In this document: positions 16,400 to 23,674 of the stretch, one piece after another
Layout: each line of letters starts with the position of its first letter
How positions within the stretch are numbered: position 1 is the stretch's first letter
Notes under the pieces: generated by a model
Told to the model about the DNA's origin: nothing
Databases searched by the model: none
The model's input: the letters and a program-made list of their open reading frames with translations, nothing else
NCBI GenBank assembly: GCA_000495735.1
Contig: AYMD01000002.1
Span: forward strand, 323,278-387,277
DNA length: 64,000 bases
Source of the DNA: an uncultured Acidilobus sp. JCHS
GTDB taxonomy: Archaea; Thermoproteota; Thermoprotei_A; Sulfolobales; Acidilobaceae
Direction: 5' to 3'
Made by a program: the position numbers and the translations under genes

Positions 16400-17563
16400 T
16401 CACATGTTGAGCTTTATCATTATCTCCTGGGTTATGTTCTCTATCAGCTCGTTGACCTCCTCTGCCTTTCTCCTGATCTCCTCGTCCTCAACGTCCTGAA
16501 CGAGGCTCTGTATCTTGCCCTTTGCAACCTTGAGGTTCTTATATATGTCAAGGAGCCTCGGGTCAAAGGCCTCAAGCTGGGCGACCGACCTCTCGGAGGC
16601 CCTGACGTTGGCCGCTATCTCCTCAAGCTCCCTGAGTATCCTCTCCTTTGTCTTCAGCTCCTCAATAAGTATAGTGTTCACTTTGTCAAAGTCGTCTACG
16701 TCTCTTGGCACCGTGTACTTTAGAACTACTAGGTCGGACTCCGTAGCCTGAAGCCTCCCGTTAAGCAACGCGTGCGCAGCCACCGCCTTCATGATCTTCC
16801 CCTTCCTCCTATCGCTTATGTGAAGCTCCTTCTCATTCATTATCATGAAGAGCCTCAGGAGCTTGCTCTTGATGGGGGTTAGGTCAACCTTGAACAGCAG
16901 CGAGTTGAGCATCCTGAGGTCCTCCATGCCCATCACCTTAGGGGGCCTCTCCACGTTGCCCATCTCAAGCTTCCAGGCCGCGTCGATGAGGCTCTCCCAG
17001 GCCTCCTCGTCCAGGGGCTTCACGTTCTGCCTAAAGAGGAACCTGTCGTAAAGGGCCTCAAGCTCGGGCTCCTCGGGAACCCTGTTTGAGGCCCCTACAA
17101 GCGTCCAGAGGGGGACCTTTATTTCAGTGTAACCATCGTAGAGGACCCTCTCCTGCATTATGCTGAGTATGCTGTTGAGCACGGCGCTGTTGGCGTTAAA
17201 TATCTCGTCCAGGAAGGCTATCTCGGCCTCAGGCAGCTTCCCAGTCGTTATCCTCCTGTAGGAACCCTGTCTCAGGGCCCTTATGTCAAGTGGGCCAAAG
17301 AGCTCACTGGGCTCGGTGAACTTAGTCAGCAGGTACTTAAAGAACTTGACGTCAAGGAGGTCGGCTGACCTCCTGGCCATAGCGCTCTTGGCGGTGCCTG
17401 GCTCACCTATTAAGACCACGTGCTCGCCTGTCAGCAGGGCCAAGGTTATAACTAAAGCCTCCTCATGTCTGCCCACGAAGGGGCTTTCAAGCTCCGTAAG
17501 GAATTGTGAAGCCAGCTTCATGAGCTCTTCAGGGCTCTTGGCATTCTGCACCCTATTGAACAC
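16400..17563 (-). CDS. MoxR/RavA-family AAA+ ATPase
   Basis: AAA+ chaperone-like ATPase of 387 residues. Seen: Walker A GEPGTAKSAMARR (about 56-68), Walker B with the MoxR pattern AEIAFLDEIFNANSAVLNS (about 112-130), sensor 1 LVGASNRVPEEPELEALYDRF (as LVGASNRVPEE and EALYDRFLFR, about 155-175), and a C-terminal coiled-coil region (about 300-380, KTKERILRELEEIA). Start ATG 17563. Forms a two-gene operon with the VWA protein, the classic MoxR-VWA arrangement. Confidence 0.92.
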   Translation of the reverse strand: MFNRVQNAKSPEELMKLASQFLTELESPFVGRHEEALVITLALLTGEHVVLIGEPGTAKSAMARRSADLLDVKFFKYLLTKFTEPSELFGPLDIRALRQGSYRRITTGKLPEAEIAFLDEIFNANSAVLNSILSIMQERVLYDGYTEIKVPLWTLVGASNRVPEEPELEALYDRFLFRQNVKPLDEEAWESLIDAAWKLEMGNVERPPKVMGMEDLRMLNSLLFKVDLTPIKSKLLRLFMIMNEKELHISDRRKGKIMKAVAAHALLNGRLQATESDLVVLKYTVPRDVDDFDKVNTILIEELKTKERILRELEEIAANVRASERSVAQLEAFDPRLLDIYKNLKVAKGKIQSLVQDVEDEEIRRKAEEVNELIENITQEIMIKLNM

Positions 17564-17632
17564 CTGCTTCCAAGAAGCAAGAGCAGTTGGGCAGTGAAAA
17601 CCTTTTGCACAGGCTAGGCCGGCCAGTGCAAG

Positions 17633-18701
17633 CTATAGCGCGCTTAGGCCGCCCTGAATCTCAGCCAGGAAGGGGCCTTCATCAGCCCCTCCTTCGATCC
17701 TTATCGAGACCTTAGGCAATATCATCTTAATTAGGTCGATAACCGTGCGAGCATGGGATGTTAGGGAGGCCCCTCCTAGCCTCGAGGTACCTGAGGCCAA
17801 GGCCGCGTAAACCAGGAGCATGTCTGACGCGTGGCTGTCCAGAGCCATGCCTGTGCTCAGGTCCTTTCAGGAGGGCTGACGCGGCCTCCTTACCCACCTG
17901 CTCGGCCGGCTTACCCCTTTCGCCCAGCGAGTCCCCGCCTAGGATGGACCTCTCGGTTATCGCCCACAAGGTTATTCCGCTGCCGGGACCAAGGTGAGGG
18001 TCAGGCTTTCCCTCATAATGCTCTACTTCTATCTTTATGGGCACCTTGAGCGTCCTCAGGACCTCCTCAGCGGCCCTCGCCTGCCTTACAGCGACGTGCG
18101 AGGGGAGCCTGACGCAGTGGCTTAGGCCTCCAACGCTTAGGACCTTCCCCGAGCTGACGAGCTCCAGGGGCCTCAGCTTAGAGCCGCCCTGGGTTGCCAC
18201 TATCACCTCGCCGCCCCCTCTGGGGTAATGCCCCCTCTTGACCAGGCTAACGGAGAAGTCAAAGCCTGCCTTAGCGAGCAAGGGCCTCAGGACGAACCTT
18301 ATATAGTCAATAGGTGGCGACATAGGCACGTCGGTGCCCCCTATGACCCTGACGCTCATAGGGTACTCTGAGACGGCCATGAGGGGCATTATGGCCTGGA
18401 GGAGCAGCGTGACGCTCCCGGCTGTACCTATGTTAAATGTAAAGCTACCGCCCTTAATCTTTCCCGGGTAGAACACTATCTCGGTGGAGCCGAGCGTAGC
18501 GCCCTCAACCCTCGCCCCAGAGAGCTCCGCCAGCGCCTTCACAGAGGCCATGTGTTGATGCTGAAGCCCTGGCCTTGACCTCTTAGCCCTTATGTTGTAT
18601 ACCCTGACGGGCCTACCAGTTATGGCCGACAGGGCGAGGGCTGTCCTCAGTATCTGCCCTCCTCCCTCGCCCATGCTTCCGTCTATGTTAACAAATTCCA
18701 A
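17633..18701 (-). pseudogene. rtcA: RNA 3'-terminal phosphate cyclase, interrupted by a single-base frameshift
   Basis: RtcA converts RNA 3'-phosphate to 2',3'-cyclic phosphate using ATP. The reading frame from ATG 18701 shows GSMGEGGGQILRTALALS, RSRPGLQHQHMAS, NIGTAGSVTLLLQAIMP, GGTDVPMSPPIDY and GPGSGITLW, as expected. At about 17862-17868 (minus strand CTGAAAGGACC) homology jumps to the next frame: removing one G restores LLKDLSTGMALDSHASDML and continues to the stop at 17633. The family's catalytic His (in DSHASDML) lies after the break. The unshifted frame runs on as unrelated sequence to 17727. It is a real +1 frameshift, a recoded gene or a sequencing error. Confidence 0.85.
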
Positions 18702-18750
18702 GAAGATCCCAGAGGTTAGGTCGTATGTGGCCCTATAAACACGCTTAGTC

Positions 18751-19665
18751 TTAAGGACGTGGGGCTAGGCCCTTCTCGAGGAGGGCTATCCACTCCCACA
18801 TCTCATCTATCTCGCGCTGAAGCCCCTTCAACTTCTCCGGGTCCTTGAGGACCGTCTGGAACCTGCCCTGCAACTTGAGGTACTCTGTGAGCGGCGCCCT
18901 CCTCTTTGGGTCCCTGACCATGCCACTGTATGGGCTCAGCCTGAACTTGCCGTTCTCGTACTCAAACAGCGGGAAGGCCCCCGTCTGGACGGCCAGCTGG
19001 GCCACCTTGACTGTGAGGCTTGGGTCGAATCTCCAGCCTACAGGGCATGGCGCGTGGAGGTGAATGTACTTGAACCCCTTGATCGAGGCGGCCTTCCTCA
19101 GCTTCTCTATGAAGTCCTGTGGATAACCGACCGTTGCTGTGGCTACATAGGGCACGCCATGGGCTATCATTATGAAGGGCAGGGGCTTCTTCTTCTCGGT
19201 CTTCCCGGTCCAGGTGGTGGTTGTCCAGGCGCCGAAGGGCGTTAGCCCGCTCCTCTGAATGCCCGTGTTCATATAGGCCTCGTTGTCGACACAGATGTAA
19301 ATTATGTTGTCGTTCCTCTCTGCGGCCCCGCTGAGGGCCTGGAACCCTATGTCTGCAGTGCCCCCGTCGCCGGCCCACACGACCACCTGGTAGTCCTTGC
19401 CCATGGTCTCGAAGGCCGCCGCCATGCCTGACGCGGCGCTAGCGGCTGAGGCGAACACTATGTTGAGGATCGGGAAGTTGATCCCGCTCCTGGGCGCTAT
19501 CCCCTGGATCACGCTGCTGCAGCCCGCTGGTATGACGAGAACGGCCTTGTCCCCCAGCGCCATCTTGACGTACCTTAGGCCCATGGTCTCAGGACAGCCT
19601 GGGCACGCCGCGTTGCCCGGCATGCCGTACCTCTTCCGCGGCAGGTCAGTCAGCCTGAACGGCAT
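18751..19665 (-). CDS. porB: pyruvate:ferredoxin oxidoreductase, beta subunit
   Basis: TPP-binding catalytic subunit of the four-subunit 2-oxoacid:ferredoxin oxidoreductase, which decarboxylates pyruvate to acetyl-CoA and reduces ferredoxin. 304 residues, full length. Seen: cluster-binding NAACPGCPETMGLRYV (about 18-33), AGCSSVIQG, the TPP/Mg motif WAGDGGTADIGFQALSG (about 96-112), and CVDNEAYMNTGIQRSG. Start 19665 overlaps the alpha-subunit stop by 1 bp. Last gene of the por cluster. Pyruvate is the usual substrate for four-subunit enzymes, but 2-ketoisovalerate cannot be excluded. Confidence 0.93.
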   Translation of the reverse strand: MPFRLTDLPRKRYGMPGNAACPGCPETMGLRYVKMALGDKAVLVIPAGCSSVIQGIAPRSGINFPILNIVFASAASAASGMAAAFETMGKDYQVVVWAGDGGTADIGFQALSGAAERNDNIIYICVDNEAYMNTGIQRSGLTPFGAWTTTTWTGKTEKKKPLPFIMIAHGVPYVATATVGYPQDFIEKLRKAASIKGFKYIHLHAPCPVGWRFDPSLTVKVAQLAVQTGAFPLFEYENGKFRLSPYSGMVRDPKRRAPLTEYLKLQGRFQTVLKDPEKLKGLQREIDEMWEWIALLEKGLAPRP

Positions 19666-20864
19666 TAGGCCACCACCTCCTCGGCCAGCTTAGAGTACTT
19701 CTTCGGCAGAAGCCACCTCCTTGGCTCATAGACCCTGCCACGCTCCTCCACCTTTGATACGAAGTCCCTCACCTCGGAGGCGAAGTCCTCAGGCTTCACG
19801 TCAACGCCTCCTAGACCAGCTATGACCCCCCTTAACGAGGTCTGGCCGTAGAGGGTCGCCGCGGTGTCCGTGAACAGCTGACCGTAACTTCCAAACGATA
19901 TGCTTCTGTCAAAGACTATGACGCCCTTAACGTTAACGAGCCTCTCCCTGATGAACTCCTCAGGCCATGGCCTGATGAACCTGACCCTGGCGACGCCGGC
20001 CCTTATGCCCTCCTCCCTCAGCTGCTCCGCGGCCTTCTTAGCGTCGCCAGCCCAGCTCCCCGCTAGGAGCATAACATAGTCAGCGTCGTCACAGAGGTAG
20101 CACTCTACGAGCCCGCCATAGCGCCTGCCAAAGGCCTTGCCGAACTCCACATCGACCTCATCAATGACCTTCTTGGCCGCCTGCATCGCCGTCTGTATTG
20201 AGAACCTCATCATGTAGTACTCGTCGTCGTTAGCTATGTTGCCCATGACGACGTTGCTCTCAGGCGTTATCATGTATGGCTGCCTCCTGGGTGGGAGCCA
20301 GGCATCAACGTCCTCCTGAGGCGGCACGTCAACGGGCGCCACCGTGTGTGACAGTATGAAGCCGTCCAGGGACACGATCATAGGTAGGTACACCCTGGGG
20401 TCCTCGCTTATCCTGAAGGCCTGTAGGGTGAGGTCGAAGGCCTCCTGGTTCTCTTGGGCAATCGATATTATCCACCCCGTGTCCCGCTGATCCATAACGT
20501 CACTGTGCTCCACATGTATGTTCCAGGGCGGCCCTATGGCCCTCGCGACCACAGCCATAACCACTGGTATCCTAGCTCCGGCAGTCCACCAGAGGACCTC
20601 GTGCATATAGAGAAGCCCATGGCTTGAGGTCGCCGTGAACGCCCTCGCTCCAGCGGCGGCCGCCCCCAGGGTGGCGGCCATTGCTGAGTGCTCGCTCTCC
20701 ACTCTGATCATCTTGGCCTCAAGCTCCCCCTTCTCGATCATCTCGGCGAGCCTCTCAACAATGGTGGTCTGCGGCGTTATTGGATAGGCCGCCACGACCT
20801 TGACCCTAGCCAGCTTTGCCGCCTCGGCCACCGCGTGGTTACCGGTTAGCGCCCTCTTGGTCAC
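19665..20864 (-). CDS. porA: pyruvate:ferredoxin oxidoreductase, alpha subunit
   Basis: Alpha subunit, 399 residues, with the pyrimidine-type domain. Seen: AYPITPQTTIVE (about 25-36), ESEHSAMAATLGAAAAGARA (as ESEHSAMAATLG, about 56-67), TATSSHGLLYMHE, and C-terminal GVIVFDRSISFGSYGQLF. The YPITPQ motif contacts substrate and TPP in this family. Overlaps the delta-subunit stop by 4 bp (ATGA-type coupling) and the beta start by 1 bp, so alpha, beta and delta are co-translated in equal amounts. Confidence 0.94.
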   Translation of the reverse strand: MTKRALTGNHAVAEAAKLARVKVVAAYPITPQTTIVERLAEMIEKGELEAKMIRVESEHSAMAATLGAAAAGARAFTATSSHGLLYMHEVLWWTAGARIPVVMAVVARAIGPPWNIHVEHSDVMDQRDTGWIISIAQENQEAFDLTLQAFRISEDPRVYLPMIVSLDGFILSHTVAPVDVPPQEDVDAWLPPRRQPYMITPESNVVMGNIANDDEYYMMRFSIQTAMQAAKKVIDEVDVEFGKAFGRRYGGLVECYLCDDADYVMLLAGSWAGDAKKAAEQLREEGIRAGVARVRFIRPWPEEFIRERLVNVKGVIVFDRSISFGSYGQLFTDTAATLYGQTSLRGVIAGLGGVDVKPEDFASEVRDFVSKVEERGRVYEPRRWLLPKKYSKLAEEVVA

Positions 20865-21181
20865 TGCCCCTCACCTACCACCTCAGGCACCATCTCTATG
20901 GCGTGGGTCGGGCAGACCTCGGCGCAGATGCCACAGCCCTTGCAGTACTCGTAGTCCACGTAGACGTAATCGTCCTCCCTCCTCAATATTGTGTCCTCTG
21001 GGCAGTAGAGCCAGCAGAACAGGCACTTTATGCACTTGTCCAGGTGAACTACTGGCCTCTCGGTCCTCCAGAGGCCCGTCTTGCCTGAGGAGGCTGGGGC
21101 TGGATATGATATTGGGGCGAACCACAGGGTCTTCGGCTCAACCACTTCAACCTGGCCCAAGCCCGATCCCTTTGTACCCAT
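20861..21181 (-). CDS. porD: pyruvate:ferredoxin oxidoreductase, delta subunit (2[4Fe-4S])
   Basis: Ferredoxin-like electron-transfer subunit, 106 residues. Two complete cluster motifs: CIKCLFCWLYCPE (about 50-62) and CKGCGICAEVCPTHAIEM (about 80-97), each CxxCxxCxxxCP. It hands electrons from the TPP site to external ferredoxin. The N-terminal 45 residues are family-typical. Start ATG 21181. Its own TATA box at 21202-21209 gives leaderless geometry, so delta-alpha-beta can be made separately from gamma. Confidence 0.94.
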   Translation of the reverse strand: MGTKGSGLGQVEVVEPKTLWFAPISYPAPASSGKTGLWRTERPVVHLDKCIKCLFCWLYCPEDTILRREDDYVYVDYEYCKGCGICAEVCPTHAIEMVPEVVGEGQ

Positions 21182-21201
21182 TCATGAATACCAATTCCAC
21201 C

Positions 21202-21209
21202 TTATATAA
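21202..21209 (-). promoter_or_regulatory. TATA box inside the por cluster, before porD
   Basis: Minus-strand TTATATAA lies about 25 bp upstream of ATG 21181, in an AT-rich 70-bp gap after porC. It predicts an internal, leaderless promoter for porDAB. Confidence 0.6.
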
Positions 21210-21251
21210 TGTTTATATGTATTAGTTATGCTTTCCATGTTAGGCCCGCTC

Positions 21252-21824
21252 TTAACACAACCTGGCCTCATTAAAGGACCTCAGGGCAGCCTCGCCGTTA
21301 GCCTTGGCCAGGGCTGGGGAAGTGAAGTACTCCGATATAGCCTTAGTGATTGATTCTACACTAACGACGTTTGTTGCCTTGCTGAGGGCTCCCAACATGG
21401 CCGTGTTGACCGTTGGCCATCCGCTTACCACAAGGCCAAGCTCCTTCGCTATCTTGGTCGCGTTCACACAATAGGTCTTGTAGCCCTGGATGGGTGACGT
21501 GTTAACTGGGGAGTTTATGACGACTGTTCCCCCCTCCTTTAGCCCTCTCGTCACGTCAACCATCTTGAGGAGCTCGTAGTCAAGTACCACCACCACGTCT
21601 GGGCGCTCAACGCTGGAGTGCACCTGTATGGGGGCGTCTGACACCCTTGCGTACACCTCGACCGGGGCCCCTCTCCTCTCCGCGCCGAAGTTGGGTATGG
21701 CCTGGGCCCACTTGCCCTCGAGCAGGGCGGCCCTGGCCAATATGGTCGCGGCCGTCACCGCCCCCTGGCCGCCTCTCCCGTGGAACCTCAGCTCTAGGTA
21801 CAAGGGGGTCCCTCCAATGTTCAT
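21252..21824 (-). CDS. porC: pyruvate:ferredoxin oxidoreductase, gamma subunit
   Basis: Gamma subunit, 190 residues, full length. Family motif ELRFHGRGGQGAVTAATILA (about 11-30), then AIPNFGAERRGAPVEVYARV and VVVLDYELL. Start ATG 21824 gives MNIGGTPLYLELRF; a TTG at 21800 is an alternative that follows a GGAGGG sequence. The gene is first in the por cluster (gamma-delta-alpha-beta order) and its 5' end lies only about 40 bp from the first origin-like box at 21863. Confidence 0.92.
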   Translation of the reverse strand: MNIGGTPLYLELRFHGRGGQGAVTAATILARAALLEGKWAQAIPNFGAERRGAPVEVYARVSDAPIQVHSSVERPDVVVVLDYELLKMVDVTRGLKEGGTVVINSPVNTSPIQGYKTYCVNATKIAKELGLVVSGWPTVNTAMLGALSKATNVVSVESITKAISEYFTSPALAKANGEAALRSFNEARLC

Positions 21825-21862
21825 AGGGGGAGCCCTAAAATATGCTAGCCTGTCTTGGTGGG

Positions 21863-21883
21863 CTCCAAAGGAAATCGAGGGGT
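21863..21883 (+). repeat. ORB-like box A
   Basis: CTCCAAAGGAAATCGAGGGGT, outermost box on the porC side. It shares an extended flank GGTGGGCT with box C, making the two about 27 bp of similarity with 4 mismatches. Confidence 0.7.
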
Positions 21884-21916
21884 CCTTTTAAGCCAGGGGA
21901 TCCGCGCCTCCCTCAC

Positions 21917-21937
21917 ACCCCTCCATTTCCTATGCAA
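21917..21937 (-). repeat. ORB-like box B (inverted)
   Basis: Minus-strand TTGCATAGGAAATGGAGGGGT. It is the inverted copy next to the AT-rich core and faces boxes D and C across it, as in described archaeal origins. Confidence 0.7.
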
Positions 21938-21980
21938 GGTTTGACGGCCAGTGACAGGTGTCCCCTGACTGTGTGGCATC

Positions 21981-22085
21981 CCGCTACTTATAGTTAGTAT
22001 AAAATGTCCTGAATTTTTGCCAAAATTAGACAAATACGGTCGTACAACCATTATACAAAATGACTCTAACACGTTTTATATAGTC
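21981..22085. other. AT-rich core of the origin-like region (candidate unwinding element)
   Basis: About 105 bp clearly AT-richer than the surrounding GC-rich DNA, with runs such as GAATTTTTGCC, CCAAAATTAGAC and GTTTTATATAGTC. It lies between box B and box D, where an origin's duplex unwinding element is expected. Confidence 0.6.
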
Positions 22086-22117
22086 ATAGAGCCCTGCAAA
22101 CAACCCTTACAGAACAG

Positions 22118-22138
22118 CTCCACAGGAAGTCGAGGGGG
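22118..22138 (+). repeat. ORB-like box D
   Basis: CTCCACAGGAAGTCGAGGGGG, on the tiaS side of the AT core and the copy with the clearest CTCCACAGGAA half. Confidence 0.7.
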
Positions 22139-22162
22139 CGGGGCCTCCCTACCGCTGGTGGG

Positions 22163-22183
22163 CTTCATAGGAAACGGAGGGGT
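22163..22183 (+). repeat. ORB-like box C
   Basis: CTTCATAGGAAACGGAGGGGT, 45 bp beyond box D in the same orientation, ending 14 bp before the tiaS stop codon. Confidence 0.7.
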
Positions 22184-22196
22184 GATAACTGGGGAG

Positions 22197-23534
22197 TTAA
22201 CTAGGGTTTTCGTAGACCCTGAGGACGTCTGACGCCTTAAGTCCAACGGGTAGCGAGGCGAGCGTTGGCAGAGGTCCTCCAGCAGGGGTCAGGTGTCTCA
22301 GCCTGCCGGCCTTGGGCAGGTAGAGGCCAGGCCGAAGCGCCCTGGGTAGCTCCACCTCAATCGCTGCGTCCTCGGGGAGCCTGAGGCCACACCTGGGACA
22401 CCTGTAGCCCTTACCCCTTCCGAGGCTCTCCATGGTGGACCCGTCCCTTGGGCAACGGGGTGGCAGCTTGGTCAGGGCCTTTGAGACCCTGAGAACCCTC
22501 ATCAGCTCGGCGGCCACCGTCAGCCTGCCAGAAGGCGAGTAGGGCCTGACCCCACCCCCGACCTCAATATAGTCGCCTGGCACGAGCTCCTCCGCGGCCT
22601 CTGTCAGGGGGCCCGTCTCCCTGAAGAAGGCCACATCTATGAGGCCACGCTCAGTCATAAGACTTAATACGACATGTCCTCGGGGGACCTTGATAGGCCT
22701 GGAAGCCACGGTTCCCCTGATCAACACGGATCTATAGGGCCTTAGCTCTCCTTCAACCAAGTGGACCCCTGTGTGCTGATTCGACCTGTAGAGGACTGCG
22801 AAGTGAGGCCTCTCACAGAGGGCGCCCTCGAACTGCCAGAGCTCGTCAGGTCGCAGCCCCCTGAAGCCAGCCAGCACTGGGTCCGGCCCCCCTGGGGCGG
22901 CCGCGACCACACGCTCCTCAAGGTCGAGGTTGTTGACGGTTGCCGAGCTCTCGGCCTCTGCCAGGAAGGCCTCCCCGAAGTCAACACATCGCCTCGAGCC
23001 CCAGAGCTCTGGAAGCCTGTAGAAGGTGAGCTCAAACGTGTAGGGGTCGCCAGGGGCCAGCGCGGCCAGGGCTGAGGAGGCGCCTATAACGCCGCGGCCC
23101 CCTCTGAAGCTCCCCCCAACCTTTACAAGCGCCCTCTCGGCCAGGTCCCTGGTCACAACGTCGGTTAGCGCCTGCCTGTAGAGGGCCCTCATGGCTGGGT
23201 CATCCCATACAGGCCCCTCCACGACAACAACTCCTGGGGACTTGCCCGGCAGAGGAGGCCTCGGGGTTGTGTAGTCCTGGGCCAGCTGCCACGCCAGCTC
23301 CAGGACGTCCATGAGGTCACCACTATAGAATAACCTCAACACAGTTGCGCCGTTCCCCCTGGTCTTCCAGGGTATGTTCGGGTTGAGCCTCACGAGGAGG
23401 GGATAGTCGGCCAGGAGGGCCTTTGAGCCCAGCTCATTAAGCAGGATCCCTGTCAGGTGCGTCGTACAGCCCCCATACTGGCTGTCCGTGTCGTCAAGGG
23501 CCACGCTTACCAGGCGCCCTGTCAAGGCCGCCAA
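22197..23534 (-). CDS. tiaS: tRNA(Ile2) 2-agmatinylcytidine synthetase
   Basis: Archaea-specific enzyme that attaches agmatine to C34 of the CAU anticodon of tRNA-Ile2 so it reads AUA codons. 445 residues, full length. Seen: N-terminal VALDDTDSQYGGCTTHLTG (about 10-28), GNGATVLRLF, KVGGSFRGGRGVIGASSALA, an OB-fold region near 280-350 (VLIRGTVASRP), and a C-terminal zinc ribbon CPRDGSTMESLGRGKGYRC (as CPRDGS and YRCPRCGLRLP, about 375-400). Start ATG 23534. Its substrate may be the CAU-anticodon tRNA gene at 25432, if that one is Ile2. The 3' end abuts the origin-like region. Confidence 0.93.
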   Translation of the reverse strand: MAALTGRLVSVALDDTDSQYGGCTTHLTGILLNELGSKALLADYPLLVRLNPNIPWKTRGNGATVLRLFYSGDLMDVLELAWQLAQDYTTPRPPLPGKSPGVVVVEGPVWDDPAMRALYRQALTDVVTRDLAERALVKVGGSFRGGRGVIGASSALAALAPGDPYTFELTFYRLPELWGSRRCVDFGEAFLAEAESSATVNNLDLEERVVAAAPGGPDPVLAGFRGLRPDELWQFEGALCERPHFAVLYRSNQHTGVHLVEGELRPYRSVLIRGTVASRPIKVPRGHVVLSLMTERGLIDVAFFRETGPLTEAAEELVPGDYIEVGGGVRPYSPSGRLTVAAELMRVLRVSKALTKLPPRCPRDGSTMESLGRGKGYRCPRCGLRLPEDAAIEVELPRALRPGLYLPKAGRLRHLTPAGGPLPTLASLPVGLKASDVLRVYENPS

Positions 23535-23643
23535 AGAGTCGACGGCCGCACCTATAAACTGCCAGGTAAGCCCTCTTACAGCGTTCTACATAAGAGAGTT
23601 TTACTTGACCAAGTAAAAATTCATGGTACCAGGGGGATACTAG

Positions 23644-23651
23644 TTTATAAA
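23644..23651 (+). promoter_or_regulatory. TATA box for MFS transporter
   Basis: TTTATAAA centred about 27 bp before GTG 23675 but only 10 bp before TTG 23657. It argues that translation starts leaderlessly at GTG 23675. Confidence 0.55.
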
Positions 23652-23674
23652 GTCTGTTGAACAACTCGCAGGCC

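Larger units (their letters stand above)
21863..22183. other. probable replication origin (four ORB-like boxes around an AT-rich core)
   Basis: The 372-bp gap between porC and tiaS has no plausible gene. It contains four copies of a 21-bp motif with consensus CTYCAHAGGAARYSGAGGGGK. One is inverted and lies left of an AT-rich core, with two direct copies on its right and a fourth further left. The motif (CCA.AGGAAA..GA.GGGG) matches the archaeal origin recognition box pattern bound by Orc1/Cdc6, as I know it from Sulfolobus, Aeropyrum and Pyrococcus. No orc1/cdc6 gene is in the window, which is not unusual in crenarchaea with several origins. Confidence 0.75.

Noticed and set aside
21863..22183. 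CRISPR array remnant
   Set aside because: The repeats are only four, in mixed orientation, irregularly spaced (about 24 to 180 bp between copies) and degenerate. The ORB/AT-core layout explains them better.
21845..22232. Small ORFs across the porC-tiaS gap (75 and 71 codons)
   Set aside because: They cover the repeat boxes and AT-rich core, have no RBS, and their translations show no domain-like composition.
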